A stretch of 64,000 bases of DNA from Chanos chanos. Its lineage: Eukaryota; Chordata; Actinopteri; Gonorynchiformes; Chanidae. Location: NCBI RefSeq assembly GCF_902362185.1, contig NC_044495.1:4800041-4864040 (forward strand). The letters are read 5' to 3'. The notes below the pieces were generated by a model. That model was not told where the DNA came from, did not search any database, and saw nothing but the letters and a program-made list of their open reading frames with translations. Below, in pieces: positions 45,514-57,492 of this stretch. The position numbers and the translations under genes are program-made. Every line of letters starts with the position of its first letter. Positions within the stretch are counted from its first letter, which is position 1.

Positions 45514-47259
45514 ATGGAAGGTAGGTTTTTTGGATGTGTGACGTTTTTCAATTTAAACAGAAGTCCTACGCATTCAAGTACAGCTATTACATGGTTTCTC
45601 GATGTCTGAGTGCACCGGTTAAAGCGATATTTACTTCAGAGTACTCAGCATACCTCCCGATGCGGAAAGCTTTAATCAAAGTAACGTTTTTCCTCGAATG
45701 TGTCGTTATGTTAATCTAAACTTTAAATACGTTACACAAAACCAAACAAATAAACCAAAACATCGAGCACAGTCATTCACAACATGACTTTTTTTTAATT
45801 CTCTGATTATCTATTCGTAATTCACAAGTATGCTGGGTCCATGTTGGAACAATTGTTGACAGCTTACTCTTTAAAATAACGTTTTCGCTTGATTGTGATT
45901 TGTAAAGCACTTGCTGTGTTGTTTTGTTAAAAAAGGTCCTTGCCGGGTTAATTTCGTCCACAAACTAAGTTAAATGACCTGCTGTCTGTCTAACTGTGAG
46001 CGATGGTTGTGTCAAGTGATGAAGAAAATATACACACGTGTCAGTTCTGTCACTGCAGAGAAAACAATAGTAAGCCGGTAGCTGACACTACAACACAGTT
46101 CAAAGTGACTTACTGTCGAAGAATACATGCAGATGATTTACAGTTGGTAAATAGAAAATGTCGCTCGAACAGTTTTAAATGTATCACGGTGTGATTTGCA
46201 TTTATCACGCAGTTTAACTCAGCCACTGAAGTTTCAGAAGCTGTGTTAGTTGACAGGTCATCCGTGGTTTTATCAAGATTGTTCCTCGTGAATAAAGAAA
46301 TATCTTTGCATTTTAGGATCGTCATCTGCCAGAAAGGGCAATTTGACGGGAAGTGCCAGAAAACTGAGTGACAATGCTGCAGATTGGCACAACCTGACTT
46401 TGAAGTGGGAGCGACTGAACGACGAGGGATCCACAGTTGCGACAAAAATCGTTAACCTTCGACTCGCCAAAGAGTATGTTTTTTTCCCCCCTGCACATCT
46501 CTACACTCTCATTTTAGCGCTTTAATCTCTTGACTGGACCTGTCCAGGGTGTTTCCCCGCCTTTCGCCCCATGAGCGCTGGGATAGGCTCTAGCACCCCC
46601 CGCGACCCTAATTGGGACAAGCGGCTTTGAAAATGAGTGAGAATCTCTTGACTGGAGTAATATCGGGTTTTTTCTTCTTTTCTATCTTTTTTTTTGTGAA
46701 TTAGGCCCCCGAAAGAGTCAGATCTCATGCTAGAGGATGGAGTTTCTCTGGACAGTGGTGAAAAATCTCGCGATAACAGCAGTCAAGAATTGGAGGAGGA
46801 ATGTTACAAATTACAGGATATTGTGAACAAAATGGTAAGTTTAGTACCATTAATTAATTCATAGGCATGTCACGTGCTCATGGGCTAAATTCAATCCCTT
46901 TTTGTTTGAGGATCACATTGTGTCAAAGATGGAGAAGATGGTGTCATCTGAGAATGGCATATGTGAATTGGAGACTTTTCAGTATGGAGTGAAAGGCAGA
47001 CCAGCGCCACTTTTTCAGACCTGGTCCACTCCACAGTTTGGTAAGAGACTTAATTCATTACTTGTCACTGGACTTCTCAGTATTGGAAGAAACTGTGATG
47101 CAACATTTCAAATTCAGCATCTCAGTTGTAAATCTGGTGTGTGTATGTGTGTGTGGTTCATATATATATATATATAAGTTTATTTAGAGCCCAATATCAC
47201 TATTTATAGTCTCAAAGGGCTTTACATGTCTATAACAAAGTCAAATCAAAATTATATTA

Positions 47260-47313
<54 letters not shown>

Positions 47314-47850
47314 TTCACACACACACACACACACATATATATACTCTCCATCAGTAGGTTGTTATGAATTTTACCAGTATTTGCCTCTGTAAAAAGACCT
47401 TTAGAGTCTTTTGAGAAGTTTTAATGGACAGCAATATTGATGTCAAACCAAGAAAGTTCAGTTAGCTTTACATCTAACCGGCTCACTCAAGCACATTTTC
47501 TGTCCCTGCTCCCTGACCATTTCGTCACAGCTGTACAGGTTGTTTTTGTGCTATCACTCCATCACAGATTCAAGTTTTCTTGCAGAGCCCAGGAAAGTTC
47601 TCCCCAAAACCATATCTGTTGCTGACATTTTCTTTGTCCAATGACAGCTGAGGTGTCCTCCAAGCTTTGTGATTCGTACAAGCAGGAACTGGCCCTGAAA
47701 CACACCATTCTGCAGGAGCTGGCACATACGGCCAATGCCGATCTCTCCATGGTCTACCTCTCGGCTTGGCTTTATCAGCCTTACATAGACGACAAGGGAA
47801 AATTACTATTGGAGAGTTTGCTAATGGAAACTGGCCACAGACCACTATGA
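45514..47850 (+). CDS. cinp: CDK2-interacting protein
   Basis: CINP binds CDK2/Cdc7 and ATR-ATRIP, and is part of the 55LCC AAA+ ATPase complex (with SPATA5, SPATA5L1 and C1orf109) in replisome proteostasis and ribosome maturation. Coding exons: 45514-45520 (only ATGGAAG), 46317-46473, 46705-46834, 46911-47040, 47648-47850; 208 aa (human 212), phases consistent. Recognised blocks: SARKLSDNAADWHNLTLKWE, KMEKMVSSENGICELE, PAPLFQTWSTPQF, ELALKHTILQELAHT and YLSAWLYQPYIDDKGKL, ending LLMETGHRPL, close to human CINP throughout. An additional phase-compatible 69-nt cassette exon may exist at 46001-46069. The gene is convergent with znf839. Confidence 0.96.
46540..46642 (+). repeat. Interspersed repeat fragment (GGGATAGGCTC...AAGCGG type)
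   Basis: In cinp intron 2. The blocks 'CCCCGCCTTTCGCCCCATGA', 'GCGCTGGGATAGGCTCTAGC', 'CCCCCCGCGACCCTAATTGG' and 'GACAAGCGGCTTTGAAAATG' form one of the commonest fish interspersed repeats. I recognise the repeat but am unsure of its class; it may be the 3' tail of a LINE/SINE family. Confidence 0.75.
47176..47235 (+). repeat. Fish interspersed repeat fragment (AGCCCAATATCAC type)
   Basis: In cinp intron 4. 'GTTTATTTAGAGCCCAATAT', 'CACTATTTATAGTCTCAAAG' and 'GGCTTTACATGTCT' match a repeat block frequent in ray-finned fish genomes. It is followed by (AT)n, poly-T and (CA)n runs at 47262-47340. Confidence 0.65.
47262..47340. repeat. Compound microsatellite (AT)n-T(n)-(CA)n-(TA)n
   Basis: About sixteen AT units, about 22 T, about nine CA units and then TA units in immediate succession within cinp intron 4. 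Confidence 0.95.
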
Positions 47851-48192
47851 CGCGGGCAGCAGAACCCTATGTTCTGAGTTGCTACTCCACAAGGCAACAG
47901 GGACCAAGAGTGTTTCCCATTAATAAGCACTGCCCAGTTTGCCAGACGACCTTAAGGTTCACCATGTGAGACTGTTAGTCTTACTACTACATGTATTACC
48001 ATACAGGATTATGGGAAGCTCTGGTCCATTAGTCAGAAGTAGTTATTTTTTTGGTAAATTATTAAGTATTGCCTCATGAAATAGCCTGATGGACAGATTT
48101 AGCATTCTGGGAGCTACTTGTACACTCAAAGAGAAATTTGCTGTTTTTGTATTTTGTTGTTTGTAATTTTGTGTACATATTCTATAGAGATG

Positions 48193-48198
48193 AATAAA
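48193..48198 (+). terminator. cinp polyadenylation signal
   Basis: AATAAA about 340 bases after the cinp stop, followed by a TG-rich tract. The stop of the convergent znf839 lies only about 400 bases further. Confidence 0.75.
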
Positions 48199-48596
48199 AC
48201 AATTACAAGTCAAAGATTTTTTTGTGTTTTAATCTCGTATCTCGTGTTCTTCCCTTGTTAATACAAATGTTTCGATGTTTGGAAAAAAACACATTATGTT
48301 CAAAGATTATATAAAAAGTAATAAAATAGTGCAACAACTTTTCACCTGCCTCTGAAATGGACATCACATACAAACATGTAACAGACAATGAAAACACATT
48401 GTTTGACAAAAGTCTTTATGTATAAACAAAAACAAAACAAAACAAAAAAAAACTACACTAATATATATATGCATATTATACAAATTTACAAAGAATGCAC
48501 TAAAAATCCTTTTTTTTGTTGTTGTTTTTTCCTCTCTTTTCTTTGAAATGACAAACCGTATTACAGAACATATGTGCTTGACACAAACGGAAGAAG

Positions 48597-51500
48597 CTAC
48601 TGAAGAGACTGCGGCATCTGGACGCCAGCCACCTGTCCTTCTGTCTCTATGCCGAGCATAGCGTGTACTGTCTCTAAGGGCACCCCCTCCGGAGCCTGGA
48701 TATGCATGGTAGCGCCATCCGGCCCGTCCACTATGACGATGCCTTCGGAGGCCAGGTCGGACGCCTGGTGCAGGATCAGCCCCTCCTCTGTTTGGATGTA
48801 GATCTGCTGCTCTTGGTGGCCCTCTTGGACCGAGGGCTGAGTGGATTGAGTCTCTGTTCCGTCTCCCGCGGCGACGGGCTGCTTGGGGTCAGAGGTCTGG
48901 GCGGGGTCACAGTTTTCCTCGGGGTGCGGCTGCTGTTTGAGCCCGTGGGAAGCGCTCTTGTATTCCCGATCCAGGTCCGAACCCAGGGCCTGTTCCAGTT
49001 CCTTCATCTGATCCGCTATGTCCATCGGACCGCCGATGCTGAAGACCTCCGACATCTCGGCGTCGGGAACCTCCTGAGCTTTGTCTCCCTCCGCTTCGAG
49101 GGGGTGGATTCCCGTCTCCAAGGCGACGACGCCTTCCGAGCTGCTGGGAGCGGTGTCCTTCTCTGCTGTTGCTGGCGAGGGAGACGGGTTCTCCGGCCTG
49201 GTTTGCGTTTTTCGGAGTGCGCTGGAGGTCTCTTCCTTCTGTTCTTTTTCGATACCGTTTTGATTAACCTGATAACCATTCGTTTCCCCAGGACGATTTT
49301 CCATTTTGAACCTTTTCGCTGGTGGCAGCATTTTGGTGTTCTGTGGGTTTAAGGACGGTATAACAACAATAATTCATATGTGTTGTGACTCACCGGTTTT
49401 TATTTTTATGACTTTTCAGAACCTTTTTTTTTCTCCTTTCTTTAATCGGTTTGTTTTAATAATTCGCTGGCTTACAGAACAAGGTATTTCCTTTTTCGAC
49501 TTAAGGCAGCCAACACCACCTCAGCACTTCTTAGATTTTTCTTGACCAATGTAAGCTGTGTTTTCTTGCTTATAGAGGCCCACAGCCCTGCGCATTCTCA
49601 GAGGCCTCTCTGCTCCTACACATTGACCTCAGCTAAATGAAAACCCCTTGATCTTTTAGCGGCTTTATTAGAGCAGAAATGCTTTTAGTCTCACCTCCAG
49701 ATGGCGAACGTTTTTGGTGGCCTGGTTCTCCTGACTCTTCTGCCCTAAAGCAGTGTTCAGGGGCTTCATCATGTTAAGCTGAACACCAAGAGACTTCAAC
49801 ACCTTACAATCAAATAAATAAAGAAATAAATACAAATATTGCAGAGGATCACTGCACATATCTTGTTGCAATGTTGTGACACAAATCAGTTTTAAGAAGA
49901 AAATCACATTACATAGTGGACTTGGCATTATGCTATTGAGTAACTATGAGTCCACTGATCCTAACGGCGGGTTAAGTACCTCCATGTCGTGGACCTGCAG
50001 GGCTGGTTGGGCAGCCCCAGTGAAGTGTTCCTGGGCCATTTTCTTCACCTGGCTGTGCAACTGCTCAAACTCACGGTACACATCAGGAAACTGGGGTTTA
50101 GAGGAGTGCTGCTTTTCCACCTTCATGGGGGGGGGGAGAGAGAGACAGAAAACACACATATATTTTATCAGAGAGATGTGAACTGCTGTCTAGTTTCCAT
50201 CCAAAGCTCGTACAAATCCTTGTGTTTGAGCAGTGTGATGAAACAACAAATGAAAACAGAGGGGGAAGACTGTCATAGCTGTTTCAGACTGAGTTCAAAC
50301 CTGTCATTAATAAATCGGCTGATTTCATATTTCAGGCGAGATAAGAGGCTTTCTTTCTCCATTAAAGTAATGGGTAACTAGGAATGGACTGATATGATGT
50401 TAGTTCATATTGAGGGTAGGCTGTACCACTGTTTGTCAAACGTGGCTGTGAGAACAAGTGTTTTTGATCTTTTTTTTTTTTTTTTTTGGACCTTCCTGTG
50501 ACAGAAAGAACTTTCTCTATAAAGCAAAAACTGAACTGAGAGATCTAATCACACCAGTCAGGCTTTGAGATGATTTTTATCTGTGGTTTTTCCATGTATA
50601 CAGTGTTCCTTACAGTGAGGCCCTATTGCCTCAAACATTCAAAAGAGAACTGAACGGTGTTCAGGTGTGGATACAAAAAGGCCATGTAGGCCATTTCTGC
50701 AGGGTTCACGGACGTGAAAAGGCATCAGCCTACATCTATGAGGTAACATGGAGAGAATCCTTAATTAACTGAGCTTCCATAAACGACTCTCCCCAGGCAT
50801 TCACTCTTTGACTATTCCAGCTTAAGATCTGCTCTCAAAACAAGCCGAATAACCTGGGGTAACGTACGATCACAAACCGTATCCAAGGTGCTCCCGGAAG
50901 AATTCTGTCTTTCATCTTTTCATGCCTAACCTCCTTTTTAAAAACCGACATTTGTGACACGGAGGAGCGTGACAAAGATTTATCACATAGAGACGGAGGT
51001 TTACACTGGGAGACCATATCACGTTCGACTACAAACCGAAATCACCAGTTCGTCCATTTCCCAGCCCCTGCTGCACATTTAGGCCACATGGCATTTTAGG
51101 TACACTCATGCACACATTATGGGACTGCCAAAAGGTGTTCACTTTTTGGATCAGTAGAGCTGACATAATATCCTCATTAACAAACGCAGATTTCCCAATG
51201 GGCCCTGCTCTACACCTCATAAAAAATGATTTCAGGCTTACAGTCACACAAAGGGAACATAAATTACTGCTGGCAGGCATGACGGAAGGGGGAAAAAAAA
51301 AAGAAAAAAAAAGTAATTTTCTGACGCTGGAATCCACCCTGACGTCCTTCTGTCAAACACTGGCTATGAAACCCTCAGACATTTTTTCTGTGGAAATATC
51401 CCTGGTCAGAATCAATCCATCTAAATTGTGTACTCTGAAGAAAATGGAATTACAGATGTAAAACAATCTCTTTTAAGAGAGAGTGAGACTACTTTGTTCC

Positions 51501-54500
51501 ATCGCTGACTTCCCATGTGGGGTTGGGAGGGTGGGGTAAGGAACAGAGAGGGGATGTTACTGTAATTTTGACAATCCGTCCCTCTGTTCTCCCAAATAAA
51601 TCCAAATAAACACTGATGTACAGTAAAAACAAAACTGAACGGAGAGCTTTTCCGCTGAGAAAGCGCACTATAAACCTATTTTTGGACATGTACGCTTGGT
51701 TTTGTGATAAACTTAATACCGGTGAGGTTGGACTTGTGGACTTGGTTGGAACGCTTTAAGTGATGACGGTAAGAAAAATAGATCTATAACTTAGCTTTAA
51801 ATGAAATCATACACACAGTCATGCATCGTTTGTACATAGTGTTTTTGGACTATTTGGAGGTTACCTTCATTAGAACAAACTCCCAGAGTGTCATGGCTTT
51901 GGCTAAGCGGGGAAGCGCCACTTCAATCAGTTCGTCATCTTCACACTGTTGCATTGCCTGTGGGGAAAGTCAGGGGACTGTGAGAGACTGGACAGATGTA
52001 AAAGACTGAACAGACGGCAATGCGTGACGGTCATCATGGAACCAGTGCCGCTCTCTTGAGTAATGTTCTGTACCTCTTTCAGTCGAGCTCTCCTCCTCTG
52101 AGCCTGCTGCTCCAGGCTGCCAGCACCGTGGTGTTTCGGAGGTCTTCCGGGTCGGCCCCGCTTTGGCGGACGCCCCACTCGCCTGGGTCGGCCGGGCCTA
52201 CCCGGTCCTCTGGGCCGCCCCCTTCCGTGCGCCTGGCCCGCCCCAGAAGGTTCTACCTGCGCCTGGAGAGGTACAACCCAAAAATCAGCCACATAACCAT
52301 GGCAACCATGACCAACCATGCCCACGTTACTCCTTATGCCTGTGCTAAATACGGCTAAAAACATCCGACGATACAGGCCAGCGGTTCCAAATAATAATCG
52401 GGCCACATGTTAACAGTACATCTTACTTTCTGTGTGAGAGGAAGTTTCGCAGAGTCAGATGTGACTGGAGTGCTGGTGGATTCAGTCCCTGCAGTCTGTT
52501 CAGTACTGTCAAGTGACTTGGTCTCCGTTTGTTCTGGAGAAGGCTGCTTTGTCGCGTGTGTGGGATTAAGCTTGTAGTGTCTGTTCAGACCAGCATGGCC
52601 CACGTAAGCCTTGTCGCACGTTTCGCATTTGAAAGCCCGGTTGTTGAGGGCGAGATTCACGTCCGACACGTTCTTCTTGCCTTCCTCTCCCTCCTCGTCC
52701 TCGACGCTTATCTCCGAGTAGTCGTCGGAGTCCGACTGGTGACTGTCGGCCAGATCCTCGTTCTTGATGAATTTGTAATCTTTCACCTTGTGCTTAGGCG
52801 GCCTGGACACTCTCCCGGAGCGGGTCTGTATTTTCTGGGGCTTCTTGGGCCTGTTTTTGCTCCTCTGGCGCTCTTTCGTCTCTTTGGTGGCCGTGGAAGA
52901 GCGCGCCGGGGCCGGGGCTGTGGCCGCGGCCGGGGCCGAAGGCGCTGGAGCGGGCGCGGGCACGCTCGGCTTGGCCGTCGGGCCTTTGGCAGAAGCCGGG
53001 GCTGAGACTTTGTGCACCACCGGCACGAAGTTGCTGACCACGGGAGCCGGTTTCTGGAGGAGAAGCTGGATGGGAGGTTCTCCAGGGTTCTGGAGAAAGT
53101 ACTGCTGCTGCCCTGCCACAGGGGTGATATGGATGATTTGAGGGCTACTCACGGTTCCAACGGTGGACACTTTAACCATGGGTTGGTTGACTTGCAAGCT
53201 CTGAGGCTGAATAACTCTGAGAGGAACAGTCTGACGCCCTTTGATTTCCTGCTTCTGTGGAATCTGCACTTGGATTTGGACAGTTTCCACTGGCTGGTGG
53301 AAGAACAAAGATAGTTTTAAAAAAAATGCTGTGTGGCACGCACAACTGACAGTAGAAACTTGGTTTGATCTTATTACTGGCACGGACAATGACTTAACCT
53401 TACACTTCACGTATTACATCCAATTATGTGACGTAGTTGTTAGAACCGCTAAAAACATTAAGGTGGCCAGGTTATCGTTACAGCGCCGCTTCATAAAGCG
53501 GCGCGAATTTTAAAGAATACTCATCGCTGTTTCTCAGGTAGACACACCCAACTCGTGCCTTTCACTGTAAACCATGCTGCAGAAAGCAATACCAGTGACA
53601 GTGCTGGTACAGACCTTACCTTTTTCTGTATTAACTGTGCACCGTTTTGAGACTGTTGTAGTGTTACGTGTTTAGAAACATTCTGTAGCTGCTGCGACGC
53701 GTTTTGGACGATGGTCAGCGGCTGTGGTTGTATAGTAGTGGTCAGCTGTCCACCTGCGGTAATCAAATTCCCTGGTTCGAGTGTTATGAAAGACGTAGGA
53801 TGTCCTGCCACCGTCCTCTGCACAACTTGGGGAGTTGCCGTGCGAACAATCTGTTCTTTACGTACCGCAGCTTGTTGCGATTTACTGACTTGTTCTATTA
53901 CTTGATGCACTTCGATTGGCGCCAGGGTACCACTCACAACACTTTGCTGCGGAGTGGTGACTGATTTGGAGACCTGGCTTTGCTCAAAGATGCGAGCCGC
54001 CTCATTGCCAGTCACCTGGACAAGCTGCTGTTTCGCCAGTTGTTCGATAAGTTGTTGTTGTTCCTCCGCCGATAATCCAGAGCTCTCAACGAAGCTACCG
54101 TCAGGTTGGACGTAAATAATGGTGGTTGTTGGTGTGAGCGCTTGCACGCCGCTGACGGCTGTGCTCTCCGTGGAGACAGCTGTTTTAACATTCTCTCGTG
54201 TATGAACGTATGACGTTATTATGTTATGTTCCGATAAGACTTCTGTACCTAGAATCTGACTGATCACTTCTTGACAACCATCTCCTTTGGAGCTGCTGTC
54301 TAACAATTCTGACAGGCCCTGATCAGACCCTCCACCTTCACCAACAGTGGTTACAGTAAACTCATTATTTGCACCATCCTGATTTTCCAGTTCGGCGAGC
54401 TGCACAGTTGGTTGTCCACTTAGTGCTACTTCAGAGTGCGCCTGAGATCCGCTAACAGTGAAGCTGTCCACTTCTGCTGTAGCGCTTGAAATGTTATTGC

Positions 54501-54522
54501 TCTCGTCTTCGATGGCCGCCAT
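48597..54522 (-). CDS. znf839: Zinc finger protein 839
   Basis: A nuclear protein of poorly known function. Coding exons on the minus strand: 53620-54522, 52427-53293, 52074-52262, 51865-51957, 49980-50120, 49695-49802, 48597-49340; every internal exon is a multiple of three (all phase 0), 1014 aa (human about 927). The N-terminal 300 residues are glutamine-rich and resemble an activation domain. A Pro/Ala tract precedes the hallmark block RSGRVSRPPKHKVKDYKFIK and a single C2H2 finger, CETCDKAYVGHAGLNRHYKL..H (C524, C527, H540, H547; HX6H spacing). Exon 3 carries AT-hook-like GRP repeats (HGRGRPRGPGRPGRP, KRGRPGRPPK). The C-terminus has QQIYIQTEEGLILHQASDL. The start MAAIEDESNN lies in a CpG-rich context. 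The exon 3 acceptor is ambiguous by 6 nt. Confidence 0.94.
50870..51650 (+). mobile_element. 3' remnant of an L1-type LINE, antisense in znf839 intron 4
   Basis: The translated plus strand reads GTLMHTLWDCQKVFTFWI (about 51095-51150), which matches the 'GTLFHMLWSCPKVQTFW' signature near the ORF2 C-terminus of L1-clade LINEs. The frame continues with LIKNDFRLTVTQREHKLLLA and then a purine-rich poly-A-like tract. Upstream to about 50870 the frame is broken but compatible in character. The 5' part, including the reverse transcriptase domain, is absent, so it is a truncated and decayed copy. Confidence 0.6.
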
Positions 54523-56580
54523 TTTGATTGTGGTAGGTAACGTTAAATGCTCGTGCAGGAATAATCGATGGTGGGAAAAACAACAAATTTCGAGCAATTC
54601 GAGTCGTAGCTTAGAAACGACACTCAAAAATGAGCGTGTATCTTATTGCATCTCCATATAAGTGAAATCGTTGCGACCCTGAAATGCCTCGGGGGGCAAT
54701 TACACGCAGGAGATATTCCCATCCATACCACTAGCTGCTGATGGCGAACCGGAGGTTAGCCAAGAATAAATGACAGCGTTTCCGTTTCCGGAACTTCTGC
54801 ACGTTGAAATTGCCCGCCAGCAGCCGTGGGACTGGCACATAGAGAAGCGCGGTTGTGCACGTCTTTGTTCAGGAATTGTTAAAAAAATTGTCAGGAGAAA
54901 TCATTTTCATATTACATTTTTATATTTAGTAATACAAGATACTAAGACCTAACCCACGGTGGTGAAGAAATGTCTTGCTTCATATAATCGGATCTGAATG
55001 CTTGTCTGTGAAGCAAACGGATCTTCGTCTGTCCTCTTGTATTTTTGGGAGTTTACTCTACGTACCTTAATTACATTGCATTTGTAATTGCAAGAATGAT
55101 CTCCGATTCCCGTAAAAAGGTTATCATTACTCAGATTTCTTTAAAATAATGAGTATACTGAATTATTTAAGCTCGGTACATGACACATTTATATATTTCT
55201 TTACGACTTGTATCGATGTTGAAAAAGTTTCCCTTTAAACTTTCTAACTAAACCAAAGCCTTGCATATGGATTTACGTACATCTTTCAGTCAACGTAGAT
55301 TAGACGACTACTGCTACATTAAAATAAAGTAAAATAATAAACAGGACGTTTGACAGGCTTTTGCCGACAGTGAGTAACAGCATCAATGTGCTGTGCTACT
55401 GGTTTTCAAAACACCAATAATAAATAAATAAATAAACCTTTGTCAGTGCCATTTTTGAATTATGAAATTATTGGATTGTAAATAAAACCCAGAGCTTCTA
55501 CCCTTTCAGAACAATAAAATCATCCTTCAGTGGCAAGACAATTTGCGTGACAAGTGACATATCAGAACAGAGGAAACATTAACGCCACACATCATACTGA
55601 AAGCTGAGTTATCATAAGCCACTGAAACAGCATTAGTACACCCTAACATATCTTCTATAAATGTCTGGAGAAATTCGATAATTTTTTGTTTTATATTCAC
55701 TGATGGGTAGTGCTCTCTCATGTATCACACCACAAACAATCTCCCTTAAATATTAAACTGTCTCAAAATGTGGTGACTGAGACGTGTATGGAACGTGGTT
55801 TATACCTTTCCCGTATTAATTGATCTATTCAGTGAGTCAGTGTGTGAATGAAGATATCTAACACTGGGACTGCCTTAACTAACTACAGCTGCCACATTAG
55901 CCGCCGTCCCTGCTGTTTCACTCGCTTAAGGGCTATCATTTAACAGGATAGGTTACTGCGTAAGCATGGTGTTTTGGTGGTGAAATATTTGATATTCATT
56001 AACACATCTACCAATTTTTTTTTAATAAACTAGAATAATATTGTTATTCATTACATAGAGGCAGCAATAGAGACTTAGAGACTACATAGAGACTTTCCTG
56101 TAAAAATGGTTTTAGAAATGAACTTGAGGTCATGACGAGTATTTGTTTGATGAGAATAATGATAGTTATTGCCGTGATTATTATTGTAGGAGTTGATCTG
56201 TTGCCACAACCTGCCCCACACCACTGCCACTGGACCTACCAGGGCTAGCAAAGGCAAAGCTGTGTAAGATTTCAAAACTACATACACACAGTTACAACAC
56301 AACACTTAATCACCCATCAGGGTGGTGTCATGTAGCTTAGAATGTCCAATACAGCAAATGGAGAAATGACAGGCAGAATCAAAAACATCTTTTGCGTGAA
56401 TGTTCATACAGAATCCTTGGTGTATCATATACTGTATACAATACCATAAAATTAACTTACAGCCAAACAGCTCTGGAAATTGAACAAGTGAGAGAATACG
56501 TGTGCATGACATGGTATGCCTGACAGAGGGGTCTAAGCAAATATGTCAAGACAAAGATGCCACTAAAAATATCCTCAAGA
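54523..56580. other. Intergenic region upstream of znf839
   Basis: No coding exons recognised. The first roughly 350 bases are CpG-containing and should hold the znf839 promoter, including a GTTTCCGGAACTTC block near 54781. The remainder is AT-rich with short open frames only. Confidence 0.4.
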
Positions 56581-56585
56581 TTAAT

Positions 56586-56591
56586 TTTATT
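56586..56591 (-). terminator. Polyadenylation signal of an unrecognised minus-strand gene
   Basis: AATAAA on the minus strand, about 160 bases after the stop codon proposed for the unrecognised gene at 56752. Its place after a stop supports a real 3' end. Confidence 0.5.
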
Positions 56592-56751
56592 TCAGCTGAA
56601 CAGAGGTCAAAATTCCAGGCCGTCTCAACTCCTTACAGACCAGTGAAGTGAAGTGAAGTGAAGTTTGCTTTAACACAGTGCCAGTAATCTGAGACCAGAG
56701 CCTGTGTAACTGTCAGGTTTAGGCCAGACGGCATCTGAGCATCGATTTCTT

Positions 56752-57277
56752 TTAGGTAACAGAACGCTCTGGAGCTTTAGGCTCGTCTTCCTCTGAGAAT
56801 CTAGTGGAAAAGAGAAAGCGGAGTTAGCATCTCACAAATGAATTCACTTAAATTATATCCCCTTTCTCTGTTGCCTCCTTATTAAATACCTGCTCCTTTT
56901 GAAGCTCCTCTTAGATGAGGATGAGGGAACGCTGCTCAGGTGAGCTGATGGGTGATTATACCCAGCTGGGAAGGGTGCTTGCAGGTAGAGTAATACGGAG
57001 CTGGCCTTGGTGCTGACCTGAGGATCAGCTGCTGGGTTTGGACGTTAGCTGTCCATGGTGCTGAAGTTGGGGTTTACCTGGGTGTTGATGGTACTAAAGG
57101 TACTAATGGTACTAAACAGTGCAAGTGTTATACATTAAATGCAGAATGAAAACATAAATGATTTGGTTCAGCTTGAAAATTCGGTCCTCTATGATGAAAA
57201 CTTTAACATTTTACCTAAATTCTCTGTCCTCCACTAGATTTACAACCTCAAGCACCTGACTGAAAGCTGACAGTGTG
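56752..57277 (-). CDS. 3' end of an unrecognised gene (four exons, partial)
   Basis: I do not recognise this product. Four minus-strand exons join with matching phases: 57215-57277, 57078-57111, 56890-57017, 56752-56800. Together they encode about 90 residues. These start TLSAFSQVLEVVNLVEDREF, include SSVLLYLQAPFPAGYNHPSA and the basic, serine-rich SSSSKRSFKRSR, and end FSEEDEPKAPERSVT before TAA. All donors are GT and acceptors AG. The 60-nt intron (57018-57077) contains GCTAACG, a good branch site, about 30 nt before its acceptor. A polyadenylation signal follows at 56586-56591. The first listed exon needs an upstream exon ending in phase 2, which I could not find. The 57418-57492 open frame ends in phase 1 and does not fit. 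It could be a short gene, a decayed gene or a chance chain. Confidence 0.45.
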
Positions 57278-57492
57278 CTATAAAAAGAAGTGGACACCAC
57301 TCACAGTTTGGGTAAGATTTTTGTCATCATGCATCATGTTCTCAGGTTTGTATTTGAAACCTTTGATATTGATGTGGTAGTATATGGTTGCATCCACACC
57401 TGAAGTGGGTCTTGTTACAGATTGCAGTGAGGTTAAAGCTAGCACAGTCACCATGCAGCCAAACCGAGTGTTACACAACCAAAATACTCTGC

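Noticed and set aside
48702-49352. 216-codon plus-strand open frame
   Set aside because: It is antisense to the last znf839 exon, has no splice context of its own, and its start is arbitrary.
52529-53141. Overlapping plus-strand open frames rich in Gly, Ala and Arg
   Set aside because: They lie opposite znf839 exon 2, whose Pro/Ala coding tract produces them.
57418-57492. Candidate upstream exon (VFWLCNTRFGCMVT) for the unrecognised minus-strand gene
   Set aside because: Its only open frame ends in phase 1 at the best donor, whereas the next exon needs phase 2. The frame otherwise runs on to a stop directly at the next acceptor.
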